From GCA-002050365 sp964237235 (GTDB lineage: Bacteria > Acidobacteriota > Blastocatellia > Pyrinomonadales > Pyrinomonadaceae), in assembly GCA_964237235.1 (NCBI GenBank), contig CAXSGY010000003.1, positions 1 through 64,000 of the forward strand: a DNA stretch of 64,000 nucleotides, given 5' to 3'. Under the pieces are notes generated by a model. That model was not told where the DNA came from. It was given only the letters and a program-made list of their open reading frames with translations, and did not search any database. Below are positions 19,242-26,645 of this stretch, one piece after another; position 1 is the first letter of the stretch; every line of letters begins with the position of its first letter. Both the position numbers and the translations under genes were made by a program.

Positions 19242-19754
19242 ATGAAAAAAATAATCTCACTTTTAATTTTAATCTCGTCGCTTTTCTTCGGCTGTCAGCG
19301 CACAAGTCAGCAAGGCATTCGGCAATTATCGTCGGCGAATTCCACGTCGCCGGTTGTGAACTCGATGCCTACAAACGCGCCGCTCATTAAGAGAGAAAAT
19401 ACGGCAGTCGTCATCAGCCTGCACGCCAATTTGCGCGAAAAAGACAATTCAAGTTCCGCCGTCCTCGAAGTCGTGCCGCAGGACGCTTCGGTTGAAGTCA
19501 TTAAACAGCAGGGCGCGTGGTTTCTGGTGAAAACCGAAACGAATCAGGGCTGGCTGCACGGCAACACGATTAAGCTGCAGAATTTTAATACGAAAGTAAT
19601 GACAGTTGAGCCTCCGCCAACCGTTAAACCGAAGACGACAATCGAGACGAACGACAGCGGCGCGACGGCGAAATGTCGAGACGGAACATTAAGTTACAGC
19701 GCGAGTCGGCGCGGGACTTGTTCGCATCACGGCGGAGTGGCTGTTTGGTATTAG
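19242..19754 (+). CDS. Lipoprotein with SH3b and DUF3761 domains, short paralogue
   Basis: 170 aa, with a lipoprotein signal ending SSLFFGC. The SH3b segment (HANLREKDNSS ... ASVEVIKQQGAWFLVK ... GWLHGNTIK) and the final DUF3761 motif (DGTLSYSASRRGTCSHHGG) match the protein at 17361-18230, but the long Pro-rich linker and basic tail are missing. It starts 9 bp after the TonB_C gene, so the three are probably one transcript. Duplication followed by linker change is the simplest history. Confidence 0.75.
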   Translation: MKKIISLLILISSLFFGCQRTSQQGIRQLSSANSTSPVVNSMPTNAPLIKRENTAVVISLHANLREKDNSSSAVLEVVPQDASVEVIKQQGAWFLVKTETNQGWLHGNTIKLQNFNTKVMTVEPPPTVKPKTTIETNDSGATAKCRDGTLSYSASRRGTCSHHGGVAVWY

Positions 19755-19834
19755 ATTTTCACGCCAATGTTGCGAGATGGATTAAATAAATCTATGAAAA
19801 CGATTTTAAGAAATAATTTTATGGTATTTAATTT

Positions 19835-20638
19835 ATGGGCTTTTTCGAGACTTTAAAGAGTAAATTTAAAACCGGAAAAATAAAGCAGGAACAAATCGTT
19901 CGTATGCGTGAAATAATCGGCACAGCTTTATCCGACGGCGAACTATCCGAATCCGAACTCGGCTATATTAACTCCGTTTATTTTGACAGCGAATTAAGCG
20001 CGGAAGATTTTCAAGGAATAAAATCAGAGGCGTTTTTGAATATCGTCGAAGTGGCAATCGCCGACCGGCGCGTTACGCCGCGCGAACTTGCCAACCTTGA
20101 AGCTCTCGTTGTCAATTTGGACATTTCGCCGCCAATTCAACAAATCGCCAAACAAAAAGTTCAATACTTTACTTTGTTCGCTCAAATCGAATCAGGCGAA
20201 CCTTTGCCGACGGGAAATCCGACCGGATTGATTTTGAAGAAAGATGAAGTTGCCTATTTGAGTTTGCCTGCGACTTTGGTTGAAGAAAGAGTTGTTAGCC
20301 GCCAGTATCGCGGTAGTTCGCACGGTTTGAGCATTCCGATTGTCAAAGGCATTAGATTTAATGTCGGGCAACAGCGCGGAAGTTATCATTCATCTTCCGG
20401 CATCGTTCCCGTCAGCGAAGGTTATTTTGTTATCACGAATAAAAGATTGGTATTTTCCGGCAATCGAAAATCGGTGTCATCGGATTTTGCAAAGCTACTT
20501 GATTTTCAAGTTTATTCAGATGCTTTGCAATTTTCAGTTACGAGCCGCCAAAAGCCGACGACGGTTAAATTTTCCCGCGGCGAAGAAATCGAACTTTGCG
20601 GAATGATTATTTCGAGAATTTTGAATGAGCATTTTTGA
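19835..20638 (+). CDS. TerB-like / PH-like domain protein
   Basis: 267 aa, cytoplasmic by prediction (no signal peptide). Residues ~25-90 resemble a TerB-type helical module: ALSDGELSESELGYIN, then VAIADRRVTPRELANLEAL, with acidic residues at positions where TerB binds metal. Residues ~130-265 are mostly beta strand (ISEGYFVITNKRLVFSG-like with VSDF) and resemble a bacterial PH/GRAM-like fold. The pairing suggests a stress or membrane-sensing role, but no known system is evident. It sits between the SH3 lipoprotein and a LysM protein, all rightward. Confidence 0.5.
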   Translation: MGFFETLKSKFKTGKIKQEQIVRMREIIGTALSDGELSESELGYINSVYFDSELSAEDFQGIKSEAFLNIVEVAIADRRVTPRELANLEALVVNLDISPPIQQIAKQKVQYFTLFAQIESGEPLPTGNPTGLILKKDEVAYLSLPATLVEERVVSRQYRGSSHGLSIPIVKGIRFNVGQQRGSYHSSSGIVPVSEGYFVITNKRLVFSGNRKSVSSDFAKLLDFQVYSDALQFSVTSRQKPTTVKFSRGEEIELCGMIISRILNEHF

Positions 20639-20656
20639 ATCTTTACGAAATTAAAT

Positions 20657-21949
20657 ATGAAAATCTACATTTCAGCATTTTTCATCTTTGCCTTTTCGAT
20701 CTGCATTTTAGGTCAAGTAGTTGATTCGGTAATACTGCTGAAACCTGCAAAAACGCCCACGCCAATCAATAAGTCGGAAGATTTGCCCGTTGATCGTGAT
20801 AAATACGGAAAAGTAATCACTATTATAACTAAGGAGGGTGATTCCGCTTATTCTATTTCCGACGGTTATGGGCTTATGCTGACCGAACTTGAAAAATTCA
20901 ACAAATTAGCCCCCGGCGAAAAGCTTGCGATTGGTACGGAAATTAAAATTCCAGTTACAGAGAAAGTGTTTGAAAGACTTGTCCGGGCGGATCAGATAAT
21001 TTTGGATGCAGGCATACTCTTCAAACAAGGGCTGTTTGATATTCAAGAACGGCGAACTGCGACGGCTGGCGGCGATTTTGATAAATCTGTCGAAGTTTTT
21101 CTGATGTCGGGCATCAACGTGAGTCGCAATGCGAAACTACAAAGCTGTTATAGCCAACTAATCGAAACCGTTTATCGAATAGAATTTCCAACAAGCACAC
21201 AGACACCTCAGATCAGAGGTCTTTTGGCGACGTGCAGTTGGTCGATTGACAATGATTTGGCGGACAAAGTCGCAAGGCTCGTTTTGACCCCGCCGATTGA
21301 AACGAATAGTGTCGCGTCCGTCTCGACGGTCGGCGGGACAGTCGTGCAAACCACTCCGCCGCAAGGTTTTTATGAACAAAGGTTTGAGCCTTCGCCGCTC
21401 GATGATTTAGCAAAACTCGCCCCCGAAGAAAAGAAAACTGTTTTACCAAAATACTCGCGCCCACAACTTCAATTGCCGACCACAATTCCCAAAACTGTCA
21501 AAGCTAAAACCGGCGACACGGTGGCGACGCTCGCTTCGCGCGAAGGCATTTCGGCGGTCGAACTTGCCAAGTATAATGGGCTTCTGCCGACATCAACGTT
21601 GAGTGCTGGACGCGAAATCAAAATTCCTGGTGAATACGTTACTGTGAAACCCGTATTACAAAAAGTTTCGACCGTTGGCTACGCTACTAATAAAAGCGGC
21701 GGCATTGGTGCAAAGCCAACTCAAACCAAAGACGGCAAAGTTCAAGCTGTGCTGAATTACATTGACGACACTTTCAACGATCCGTATTCTGTGCGATTTG
21801 TAAAATGGTCAGCCATTGAAAAAGGTTATGATGCTTGGAAAGTAACGGTCAGGCTTCGCGCTAAAAATTCTTTTAACGCATATATTTTAAGTGAAGTGAC
21901 CTTTTATATTCGGAACAATAAAGTTATAGATACGATCAAACTATTTTAA
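20657..21949 (+). CDS. Secreted protein with two LysM-like domains
   Basis: 430 aa with a signal peptide ending near CILG. A first LysM-like motif lies at ~residues 52-95 (ITKEGDSAYSISDGYG ... IGTEIKIPV). A second is at ~residues 278-325 (VKAKTGDTVATLASREG ... LSAGREIKIPGEY). The C-terminal ~80 residues (LNYIDDTFNDPYSVRFVKW to the end) form a separate domain I do not recognise. LysM binds peptidoglycan or chitin GlcNAc, so an envelope or spore-like surface role is likely. It follows the TerB-like gene by 18 bp and ends the envelope-protein group. The gap 21950-22095 holds no gene. Confidence 0.7.
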   Translation: MKIYISAFFIFAFSICILGQVVDSVILLKPAKTPTPINKSEDLPVDRDKYGKVITIITKEGDSAYSISDGYGLMLTELEKFNKLAPGEKLAIGTEIKIPVTEKVFERLVRADQIILDAGILFKQGLFDIQERRTATAGGDFDKSVEVFLMSGINVSRNAKLQSCYSQLIETVYRIEFPTSTQTPQIRGLLATCSWSIDNDLADKVARLVLTPPIETNSVASVSTVGGTVVQTTPPQGFYEQRFEPSPLDDLAKLAPEEKKTVLPKYSRPQLQLPTTIPKTVKAKTGDTVATLASREGISAVELAKYNGLLPTSTLSAGREIKIPGEYVTVKPVLQKVSTVGYATNKSGGIGAKPTQTKDGKVQAVLNYIDDTFNDPYSVRFVKWSAIEKGYDAWKVTVRLRAKNSFNAYILSEVTFYIRNNKVIDTIKLF

Positions 21950-22095
21950 TTACAGCAGCGTTGCTTGATTGTCCGCCGGTATTAAAGGTTTGGTGGTTGA
22001 GAATCTATGAGAGGAATAATTATTACGGTTTAGTCAAAAGAAGGCAAGTTAATCAAGCGAGAAATTCTAAAAACTCAATTAAAAGGATGAAATAA

Positions 22096-22962
22096 ATGAA
22101 CGTTAAAACGTCCGCATTCATTATCGAAATCACAAATGCTACGAATGAGGATTTTTTTATACACCTTAAATCAGACTTTCTTTATGACTATCAAAATAAA
22201 GTCTTGATCGTAGATAAAATTGATGGTCGCCCGGAACTTTGGGGCGGCTATCTAATGAGTTTGCGTGATTATCGCGTCCGCACTTCTGTTACTTACTCCG
22301 CAAATGAATTAGAGGTTATTTTAGAGCATCTTGAAGCAAACAAGCACGATGCAGATTTTAATTTCTTCTTATTCAACCAAATTACCGGTAAAGGCATTTT
22401 TCAGCACTACCATTCAACGCCTAGATGGAGTGGTTTTAAATGGTATTTGTCGCATAGATTTAATAAATTCCGATCATCTTCAAAAAACAAAGACGCGGTA
22501 GCTTTAATTTCGCCTATCTTCAAAGAAGATTCGTTGGAAATATACTTAAAAGAAATTTCACTGATTAAAGAAATTCAGCTAGAAGGAGCTTTTTATAGAT
22601 ACCAAAATAAGGGCTTTCGCCAATTAGCCGCACAGGCGAATCGAAAAATTCACACATTAAAATATTACAAACAAGCAGATGTTAGCTTCGAGGCAATTAA
22701 AGAGGGATTGCTCGAATTAATATCAGAAAATAATGTTCCGGGCTTGAAAATTAAAGGTGAAATTGATGGTGTGGAAAAGTTCTATGACATCGCCAATAAT
22801 ATAGATATTTTGTTCCAAGAAGAGTATAATGAATGGCTAAGACATTTGAGTTTTTCAGGCAAGGATATTAGAAAATCCGTGAATCAATCTGCGATGATTA
22901 AGCACCTACTTACTCTCTATAATACAGCTCGTCTGATTGCCAGACTTGACGAATCAGAATGA
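22096..22962 (+). CDS. Unknown protein paired with a membrane protein
   Basis: 288 aa, unrecognised. It is soluble by composition, with aromatic-rich stretches (FFIHLKSDFLYDY; WSGFKWYLSHRFNKF) and a Lys/Glu-rich helical C-terminus. AGGATG precedes the start. The next gene begins 18 bp later with its own ribosome site and encodes a four-helix membrane protein. A soluble sensor plus membrane effector in an accessory region resembles two-gene abortive-infection designs, but this is context only. The base composition is AT-rich. Confidence 0.5.
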   Translation: MNVKTSAFIIEITNATNEDFFIHLKSDFLYDYQNKVLIVDKIDGRPELWGGYLMSLRDYRVRTSVTYSANELEVILEHLEANKHDADFNFFLFNQITGKGIFQHYHSTPRWSGFKWYLSHRFNKFRSSSKNKDAVALISPIFKEDSLEIYLKEISLIKEIQLEGAFYRYQNKGFRQLAAQANRKIHTLKYYKQADVSFEAIKEGLLELISENNVPGLKIKGEIDGVEKFYDIANNIDILFQEEYNEWLRHLSFSGKDIRKSVNQSAMIKHLLTLYNTARLIARLDESE

Positions 22963-22980
22963 CTTTAAAGAGGATGATTT

Positions 22981-23541
22981 ATGAAAAACAGAATATTTTT
23001 CAATACTCTTTTTGGGGCTTTCGTTGGGATTTCTTTTATTTCTATTTTAATTTATTATTTTGTCCCAACGGCTTGCGCTAAATACGTTGATAAGTTACAA
23101 ATTCCCCTTTTTACCGGATTTTTAACACTTGGAAGTTTTTTACTGACTTTGAAAACATTTATAATTGTTCAGCTCAAAGACAAACTTTATGATGTAAATG
23201 AGAAGTATTTAAGAGAAGTTGCGGAAAAGACAATAACCGGCTCGTCTGCCAATTTTTACAGCCCTCTTGAAAGACTTGCAGAATTATTAATAACCGCTGT
23301 AATTTTAGCCATTACTACAGCACTTTTACAATTAACTTTAGGCTATATCGGCAATCAACTTTCGTCGGCAATATGCATTAGTTTTGCCATAATAACTCTG
23401 TTGCTTGTATTTTTCGCTTGGTGGCAAATCAAGAAAAATATTCACGATTTATTTACTGTTTGGGAAAAAATGAAAAAACCTGTAATTGAAGCGGAGAAAC
23501 AAAAAATTTTGGCAAACGCGGAAACCTCGGCAACCAATTAA
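22981..23541 (+). CDS. Four-helix membrane protein
   Basis: 186 aa, with AGAGGA before the ATG. Hydrophobic segments lie at about residues 6-28, 41-66, 98-122 and 126-150. A cytoplasmic-looking loop (LKDKLYDVNEKYLREVAEK) separates TM2 and TM3, and the tail is basic and helical. I recognise no family. It is cotranscribed with the unknown protein at 22096-22962. As a pair they could form a stress- or phage-responsive membrane-disrupting unit; a transport or scaffold role is equally open. Confidence 0.55.
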   Translation: MKNRIFFNTLFGAFVGISFISILIYYFVPTACAKYVDKLQIPLFTGFLTLGSFLLTLKTFIIVQLKDKLYDVNEKYLREVAEKTITGSSANFYSPLERLAELLITAVILAITTALLQLTLGYIGNQLSSAICISFAIITLLLVFFAWWQIKKNIHDLFTVWEKMKKPVIEAEKQKILANAETSATN

Positions 23542-23770
23542 TTTATCTTAAATGAATTTCTCCATTCGCTAACTCTGTTTCTTCTCAAAGTTCGAGTTTT
23601 TTACGAGATGCGTCTGAAAAGGTATACAAAGAAGCCCTGAAGCTTTGACGCTCACGGCTTTCAGGTCGAAGGATAAAAGCCACCTGACAACCCGCAAGAA
23701 AATCGCCTCCAAAAAACGAGTAGGCAAGCAGGATTTTGTGTGACGCGAAATTAAATTTGCAAGAAAATAC

Positions 23771-23810
23771 AGGCGACGTTTTCGGTCCGAAGACTTTGAA
23801 AACGTCGCCT
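23771..23810 (-). terminator. 13-bp stem hairpin, terminator of the leftward S24 operon
   Basis: A perfect 13-bp inverted repeat (23771-23783 with 23798-23810) encloses a 14-nt loop. It stands just past the last gene of the leftward operon 25614-23850 and reads into a T-rich stretch (GTATTTTC) on that strand. The 308-bp gap 23542-23849 holds nothing else I can support. Confidence 0.65.
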
Positions 23811-23849
23811 GATTTGCATCGAACGTCAATGCGGATTTCGCGCCGACGT

Positions 23850-24254
23850 TCACCGCCTGATCTTCAAATCACGCTCGACTCTGACGACCACGCCGAGCAT
23901 TTCGACTTCCGAACGAAAGAAAGTTTCCGTCCATTCCTTGCCGTTATGCAGAGTGATTTCAGCCATCGTCTCACGCGCAAACTTCGCCGTCTTGCCGTGC
24001 GGTGTCTGCCACACATAAAGATTCGATTCGTTAAAATGTTTCGTAATTTTAACGATTAAAATATCGCCGTGAAAAATGCCGAGATGTTCAAGCGTGTTAC
24101 CTGCAAAAGGAACGCCGGAAAACACATCGGTTTCCGAGTCGTTTACTTTGCGAATCGTGCGAAATCGTGAAATCTGATTTTTCATCAGAAAATCCAGTTC
24201 GTTGATTTCGATGCGCCGTAAAAATTCGTTGTCGTATTCCTGTAAATCAATCAT
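23850..24254 (-). CDS. S24-fold (LexA/UmuD-like) protein with Thr in the Ser position
   Basis: 134 aa. The C-terminal ~85 residues match the S24/LexA fold: FAGNTLEHLGIFHGDILIV, then YVWQTPHGKTAKFA, then VEMLGVVVRVER. In S24 proteases the first block reads G-(D/N)-S-M; here it is G-N-T-L, so the nucleophile Ser is a Thr. A Lys lies near the place of the catalytic Lys. The N-terminal ~45 residues are helical with no HTH. It is the last gene of a coupled leftward operon and overlaps the next S24-like gene by 4 bp (ATGA). It could be a non-cleaving regulator or UmuD'-type polymerase accessory. Confidence 0.65.
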   Translation of the reverse strand: MIDLQEYDNEFLRRIEINELDFLMKNQISRFRTIRKVNDSETDVFSGVPFAGNTLEHLGIFHGDILIVKITKHFNESNLYVWQTPHGKTAKFARETMAEITLHNGKEWTETFFRSEVEMLGVVVRVERDLKIRR

Positions 24255-24592
24255 TGAATCACCTCCGCGTCTAAAATGTCCGTTAAAGTTCTTGAATCTA
24301 AAGGTTTGATAATGAAAGTAATCACGCCAAAAACATCTTGCGTTTTGACATCATAAATTGAGATGCAATATTCGTCGTCCGTATTCTTGATTATCAAATC
24401 GCCTTCTTTCGGCTGTCTTGCTCGGTCAAGCATTACCCAGTCGCCGTCAACTATCTCAATATCGTTCATTGAATCGCCGTGTATTCGCAGAAGCATCGCC
24501 GCATCAGAACCGCCTTTAAGAAATTGGTTCAAGTCAATCCATTCGCACTCGAATTCTTCGGGAATCGGCTTGTGTAATTTCGGTTTATTCAT
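24251..24592 (-). CDS. UmuD'-like S24-fold protein lacking the catalytic Lys
   Basis: 113 aa. It aligns by eye with E. coli UmuD: EWIDLNQFL to UmuD RIDLNQLL, then RIHGDSM (Ser41, equivalent to UmuD Ser60), IVDGDWVMLD, GDLIIKNTDDEY and DVFGVITFIIK to DVFGVVIHVVK. UmuD's Lys97 position is occupied by Ser78 (CISIY). About 17 residues before DVFGV are missing. The N-terminal arm with the Cys-Gly cleavage site is also absent, so the protein begins near the point where processed UmuD' begins. It therefore looks like a pre-shortened, self-cleavage-dead UmuD'. No UmuC is in the window. It overlaps its neighbours by 4 bp on both sides. Confidence 0.75.
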   Translation of the reverse strand: MNKPKLHKPIPEEFECEWIDLNQFLKGGSDAAMLLRIHGDSMNDIEIVDGDWVMLDRARQPKEGDLIIKNTDDEYCISIYDVKTQDVFGVITFIIKPLDSRTLTDILDAEVIQ

Positions 24593-24807
24593 TGAATCAC
24601 CTCATAATTTAATGATTCGGCATCTTTCGGAAGCCGCGAGTATTTCAACATTACCGCATACATTTCCGCGCAGTCCGCCGGAATGTTCGAGTTGTCATTA
24701 AGCGTGTTGTAAATCTTTTGCTTTAGCCATTCGGGGCAATCTTTGTGATTTGTGACCGCTTCGAGAAGGCACGGCACGGTGTTTTTAATCTTAATTTTCT
24801 TGGGCAT
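24589..24807 (-). CDS. Hypothetical protein, 72 aa
   Basis: Basic N-terminus (MPKKIKIKN) followed by a helical domain with CPEWLKQKIYNTL and ADCAEMYAVMLKYSR. No known family is recognised. It overlaps the upstream gene by 19 bp and the UmuD'-like gene by 4 bp, so it is translated as part of the leftward operon. The presence of two Cys far apart does not suggest a Zn site. Confidence 0.6.
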   Translation of the reverse strand: MPKKIKIKNTVPCLLEAVTNHKDCPEWLKQKIYNTLNDNSNIPADCAEMYAVMLKYSRLPKDAESLNYEVIQ

Positions 24808-25012
24808 TTTCCGCCTCCGCTTTCAAAAACGCTTCTTTCATATTCGCAAACCATTCGACGATGTGCGGCTTATTCGGAAAATACTTTTCCGCGCCATCGA
24901 AAACTTCCAAGACTGTCTCGCGGCTTTCTTTGGACTCGGTAAATAATCGCCATAAACGACCGAGTGTTTTGCTGATTTCTGCCTCGGTCGCCAATCTCGT
25001 TTTATGTTTCAT
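24791..25012 (-). CDS. Hypothetical protein, 73 aa
   Basis: Entirely helical by composition, with an N-terminal ATEAEISKTLGRLWRLF helix and a Glu/Ala-rich C-terminal helix. No motif is recognised. The ATG overlaps the stop of the preceding gene in an ATGA junction, and the 3' end runs 17-19 bp into the next gene. Second gene of the five-gene leftward operon. Confidence 0.6.
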   Translation of the reverse strand: MKHKTRLATEAEISKTLGRLWRLFTESKESRETVLEVFDGAEKYFPNKPHIVEWFANMKEAFLKAEAENAQEN

Positions 25013-25614
25013 TTTTCCACCTCCGGTTTGGTGTCAACGAATTGAATGGCGAACTGCATCGCTTCCTCGCGTCTGGTGTTGTAAATCTTTTCGCATTCGT
25101 CAAAGGCTTCCGCCATCGGCGGCATTTCGTCTTGGTGTAAGAAATGATTGCCGAGCAGTTGAAATTGCGAGCGAAGAAGTTCTTTGCCTTTTAATCTGCC
25201 GTCGAAGGCGAGAAATGTTTGACCGAGCGGAGCGTTGACGTAGAGCGGGTATCGTTCGAGAATCTCGGTTTTCTTGTTCGGCACGTCGTTGACAATCAAA
25301 ATTCGCTCGCCCTCGCAGATGCGGCGGAAATCGGCGGCGGTCGGCTTTTGCGTGATGCCGTATTTCTCGCGGACTTCCTGAATCGTCAGCTTGATGTGTT
25401 TATCGAGAAACGGTGTTTCGAGCATTACATTGACGTTGATCCAATCCTGGTCAATCGAATCTTTTCTCAATTCGCGGATGATGTTCAGAGTTTTTCTTCG
25501 TTTCTCGAAATCGGACTTTCCGAATCGCAGAAAGATTCGGTGAAATACTTTTAGATCGGATTTGAAATTTTCATCGTCTTTTTGTTTTTCAGTTGGGGTC
25601 GTTGTATTATTCAT
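25009..25614 (-). CDS. Hypothetical protein, 201 aa, first gene of the S24 operon
   Basis: I prefer the ATG at 25614, which has GGAG nine bases upstream; an ATG at 25629 would add five residues. The product is charged and helical at the N-terminus (LKVFHRIFLRFGKSDFEKRR). A mixed segment follows (LTIQEVREKYGITQKPTAADF, ERILIVND), then a helical C-terminus. No domain is recognised. It starts 37 bp after a strong hairpin that follows the Zn-ribbon gene, so its expression may depend on readthrough from that gene. Confidence 0.6.
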   Translation of the reverse strand: MNNTTTPTEKQKDDENFKSDLKVFHRIFLRFGKSDFEKRRKTLNIIRELRKDSIDQDWINVNVMLETPFLDKHIKLTIQEVREKYGITQKPTAADFRRICEGERILIVNDVPNKKTEILERYPLYVNAPLGQTFLAFDGRLKGKELLRSQFQLLGNHFLHQDEMPPMAEAFDECEKIYNTRREEAMQFAIQFVDTKPEVEK

Positions 25615-25650
25615 TTGTGTTTTCTCCATTTAGAAATAAGTGGTGAATGA

Positions 25651-25683
25651 AAAGCGCGGCAATGTTGAAGATTGCCGCGCTTT
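25651..25683 (-). terminator. Strong hairpin between Zn-ribbon gene and S24 operon
   Basis: A perfect 13-bp stem (25651-25663 with 25671-25683), GC-rich, with a 7-nt loop. It is followed on the minus strand by TTTT-type sequence within the stem base and CATTCA. It is placed after the Zn-ribbon gene and before the five-gene operon with no obvious second promoter between. It may be a terminator or an attenuator. Confidence 0.8.
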
Positions 25684-25690
25684 TTGCTGT

Positions 25691-25891
25691 TTAGAAATTG
25701 CAGTCTGGACAAAATTCCGCGCCTTGTGCGAAGCCCCAACCGCGTGAAACGAGATTCAATTTTGTTCCCGTTGCCTGACTGCCGCAACAATCGCACATAA
25801 CGCGCATCGTCGCTTCAAAAGTCGTAACCGTGAAAAGCTGACTTTGAACTTCGACCGTTTCGGTTGTTGTGTTTAGTTTTTCTGTTTGCAT
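25691..25891 (-). CDS. Small Zn-ribbon protein, cassette A
   Basis: 66 aa from the ATG at 25891, which has GGAG seven bases upstream; the longer frame to 25930 would start inside the promoter. Two CxxC pairs (CDCCGSQ and FCPDC) 30 residues apart form a likely Zn-ribbon, preceded by a Thr/Gln-rich tail. A paralogue of exactly the same length at 31915-32115 shares VQ, FT-TTFE, CD-CGSQ, RGW-F and EFCP-C. Both are leftward, both sit at a divergent operator region and both are followed by a strong hairpin. The role is unknown; binding to nucleic acid or RNA polymerase is plausible for such small ribbons. Confidence 0.7.
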   Translation of the reverse strand: MQTEKLNTTTETVEVQSQLFTVTTFEATMRVMCDCCGSQATGTKLNLVSRGWGFAQGAEFCPDCNF

Positions 25892-25939
25892 AATTTTCTC
25901 CGTTGAATTTGAATTGATTGAGTTATTCAATCTGTATTT

Positions 25940-26026
25940 ATACTACCATTGGTAGAATAACCTTGTCAACCGTTGGTAGAATAAAAAGTATTTAAATTTG
26001 GAGTTTAGTTAAACCGTTGGTAGAAT
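25940..26026. promoter_or_regulatory. Divergent promoter with three operator sites, cassette A
   Basis: Leftward promoter: TTGACA at 25964-25969 (minus strand), an 18-bp spacer, TAGTAT at 25940-25945. Rightward promoter: TTGGAG at 25998-26003, a 17-bp spacer, TAGAAT at 26021-26026. A 13-bp word related to CTACC-ATT-GGTAG occurs at 25943-25955, 25967-25979 and 26011-26023. These lie over the leftward -10/spacer, beside the leftward -35 and over the rightward -10. The two right-hand copies keep only the GGTAG half intact. The likely ligand is the HTH protein encoded at 26035. The rightward -10 ends 8 nt before the ATG, so that mRNA would be leaderless. Confidence 0.7.
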
Positions 26027-26034
26027 CATTTTAG

Positions 26035-26217
26035 ATGGAAAAAGAAGAGTTAAAAAAAATGAGAGAAGAATTAGGGCTAACTCAAGGTGAACTTGCAAAG
26101 GAGCTAAAAGTTGCCTCAAATACTGTTTCACGTTGGGAGCTTGGCGAAAGAAAAATTCCTGAGTTTTTGGATTTAGCTTTAAAAACTATACAAAGAGAAC
26201 TAAAGAAAAAGCCTTGA
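26035..26217 (+). CDS. XRE-family HTH regulator
   Basis: 60 aa, essentially one helix-turn-helix domain: LTQGELAKELKVASNTVSRWELGERKIPEFL is the classic XRE pattern, followed by a basic tail. No Shine-Dalgarno sequence precedes the ATG, and the predicted transcript starts at or next to it. Operators of the CTACC-ATT-GGTAG type lie on both sides: three upstream, one downstream at 26224. It is therefore probably autoregulatory and also represses the Zn-ribbon gene and the HNH-Fic genes. It resembles a minimal phage repressor or antitoxin-type regulator. Confidence 0.85.
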   Translation: MEKEELKKMREELGLTQGELAKELKVASNTVSRWELGERKIPEFLDLALKTIQRELKKKP

Positions 26218-26242
26218 TTTATTCTACCAATGGTAGTATGGT
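26214..26242 (+). promoter_or_regulatory. Promoter with operator in the spacer, before HNH-Fic
   Basis: TTGATT at 26214-26219, a 17-bp spacer and TATGGT at 26237-26242. The spacer contains a perfect CTACC-AAT-GGTAG palindrome at 26224-26236, the same word as upstream of the XRE gene. The -35 overlaps the XRE stop codon. The expected start of transcription coincides with the ATG at 26250, again giving a leaderless message. Confidence 0.65.
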
Positions 26243-26249
26243 ATAAGAT

Positions 26250-26645
26250 ATGTCAATGATATATCTGAATAAGTCTGGTTTTAAAAGTGGAATGCCCGAA
26301 TATCATATTGCTTCCCGACAGATTGCTAAAAGAAGTAAGCAAATTTATCAAGCATCTAAACGTGCTAATGATTACGGTGTTCTAAATACTCTGACATCAA
26401 GACAATGGTTAAAAGTTTTGATAGAAAGTAAAGGAAAATGTTTTTATTGTCAGACAGATGTAGAAGCGGAAAATTTAGGTATTGACCACGTTATTCCAAT
26501 GTGTAAAGGCGGCGCAAATTCTGTCGAAAATATCGTAGCTTCTTGCTTTGGTTGTAATGCAAAAAAATCGGTCAAAATACCTGATGATTTTTTTATCAAG
26601 AAATTACTCGAAAGAGAATTAAAACTAATTTTAGTAAATCAATGA
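26250..26645 (+). CDS. HNH endonuclease, 131 aa
   Basis: The HNH core is clear: CFYCQ, then GIDHVIPMCKGGANSVENIVASC, then CNAKKS. Two CxxC-type pairs bind the structural Zn, and His in DHV plus the Asn of the N-IV helix form the catalytic ββα site. The N-terminal ~50 residues are basic and may contact DNA. The stop overlaps the Fic start by 4 bp (ATGA), so the two are translated together. This differs from typical homing HNH genes and suggests a two-component toxic or defensive unit under XRE control. Confidence 0.8.
   Translation: MSMIYLNKSGFKSGMPEYHIASRQIAKRSKQIYQASKRANDYGVLNTLTSRQWLKVLIESKGKCFYCQTDVEAENLGIDHVIPMCKGGANSVENIVASCFGCNAKKSVKIPDDFFIKKLLERELKLILVNQ

Noticed and set aside
23569..23853. 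Leftward 94-aa ORF after the S24 operon
   Set aside because: It covers the 13-bp terminator hairpin, has atypical composition and no start signals; better read as non-coding.
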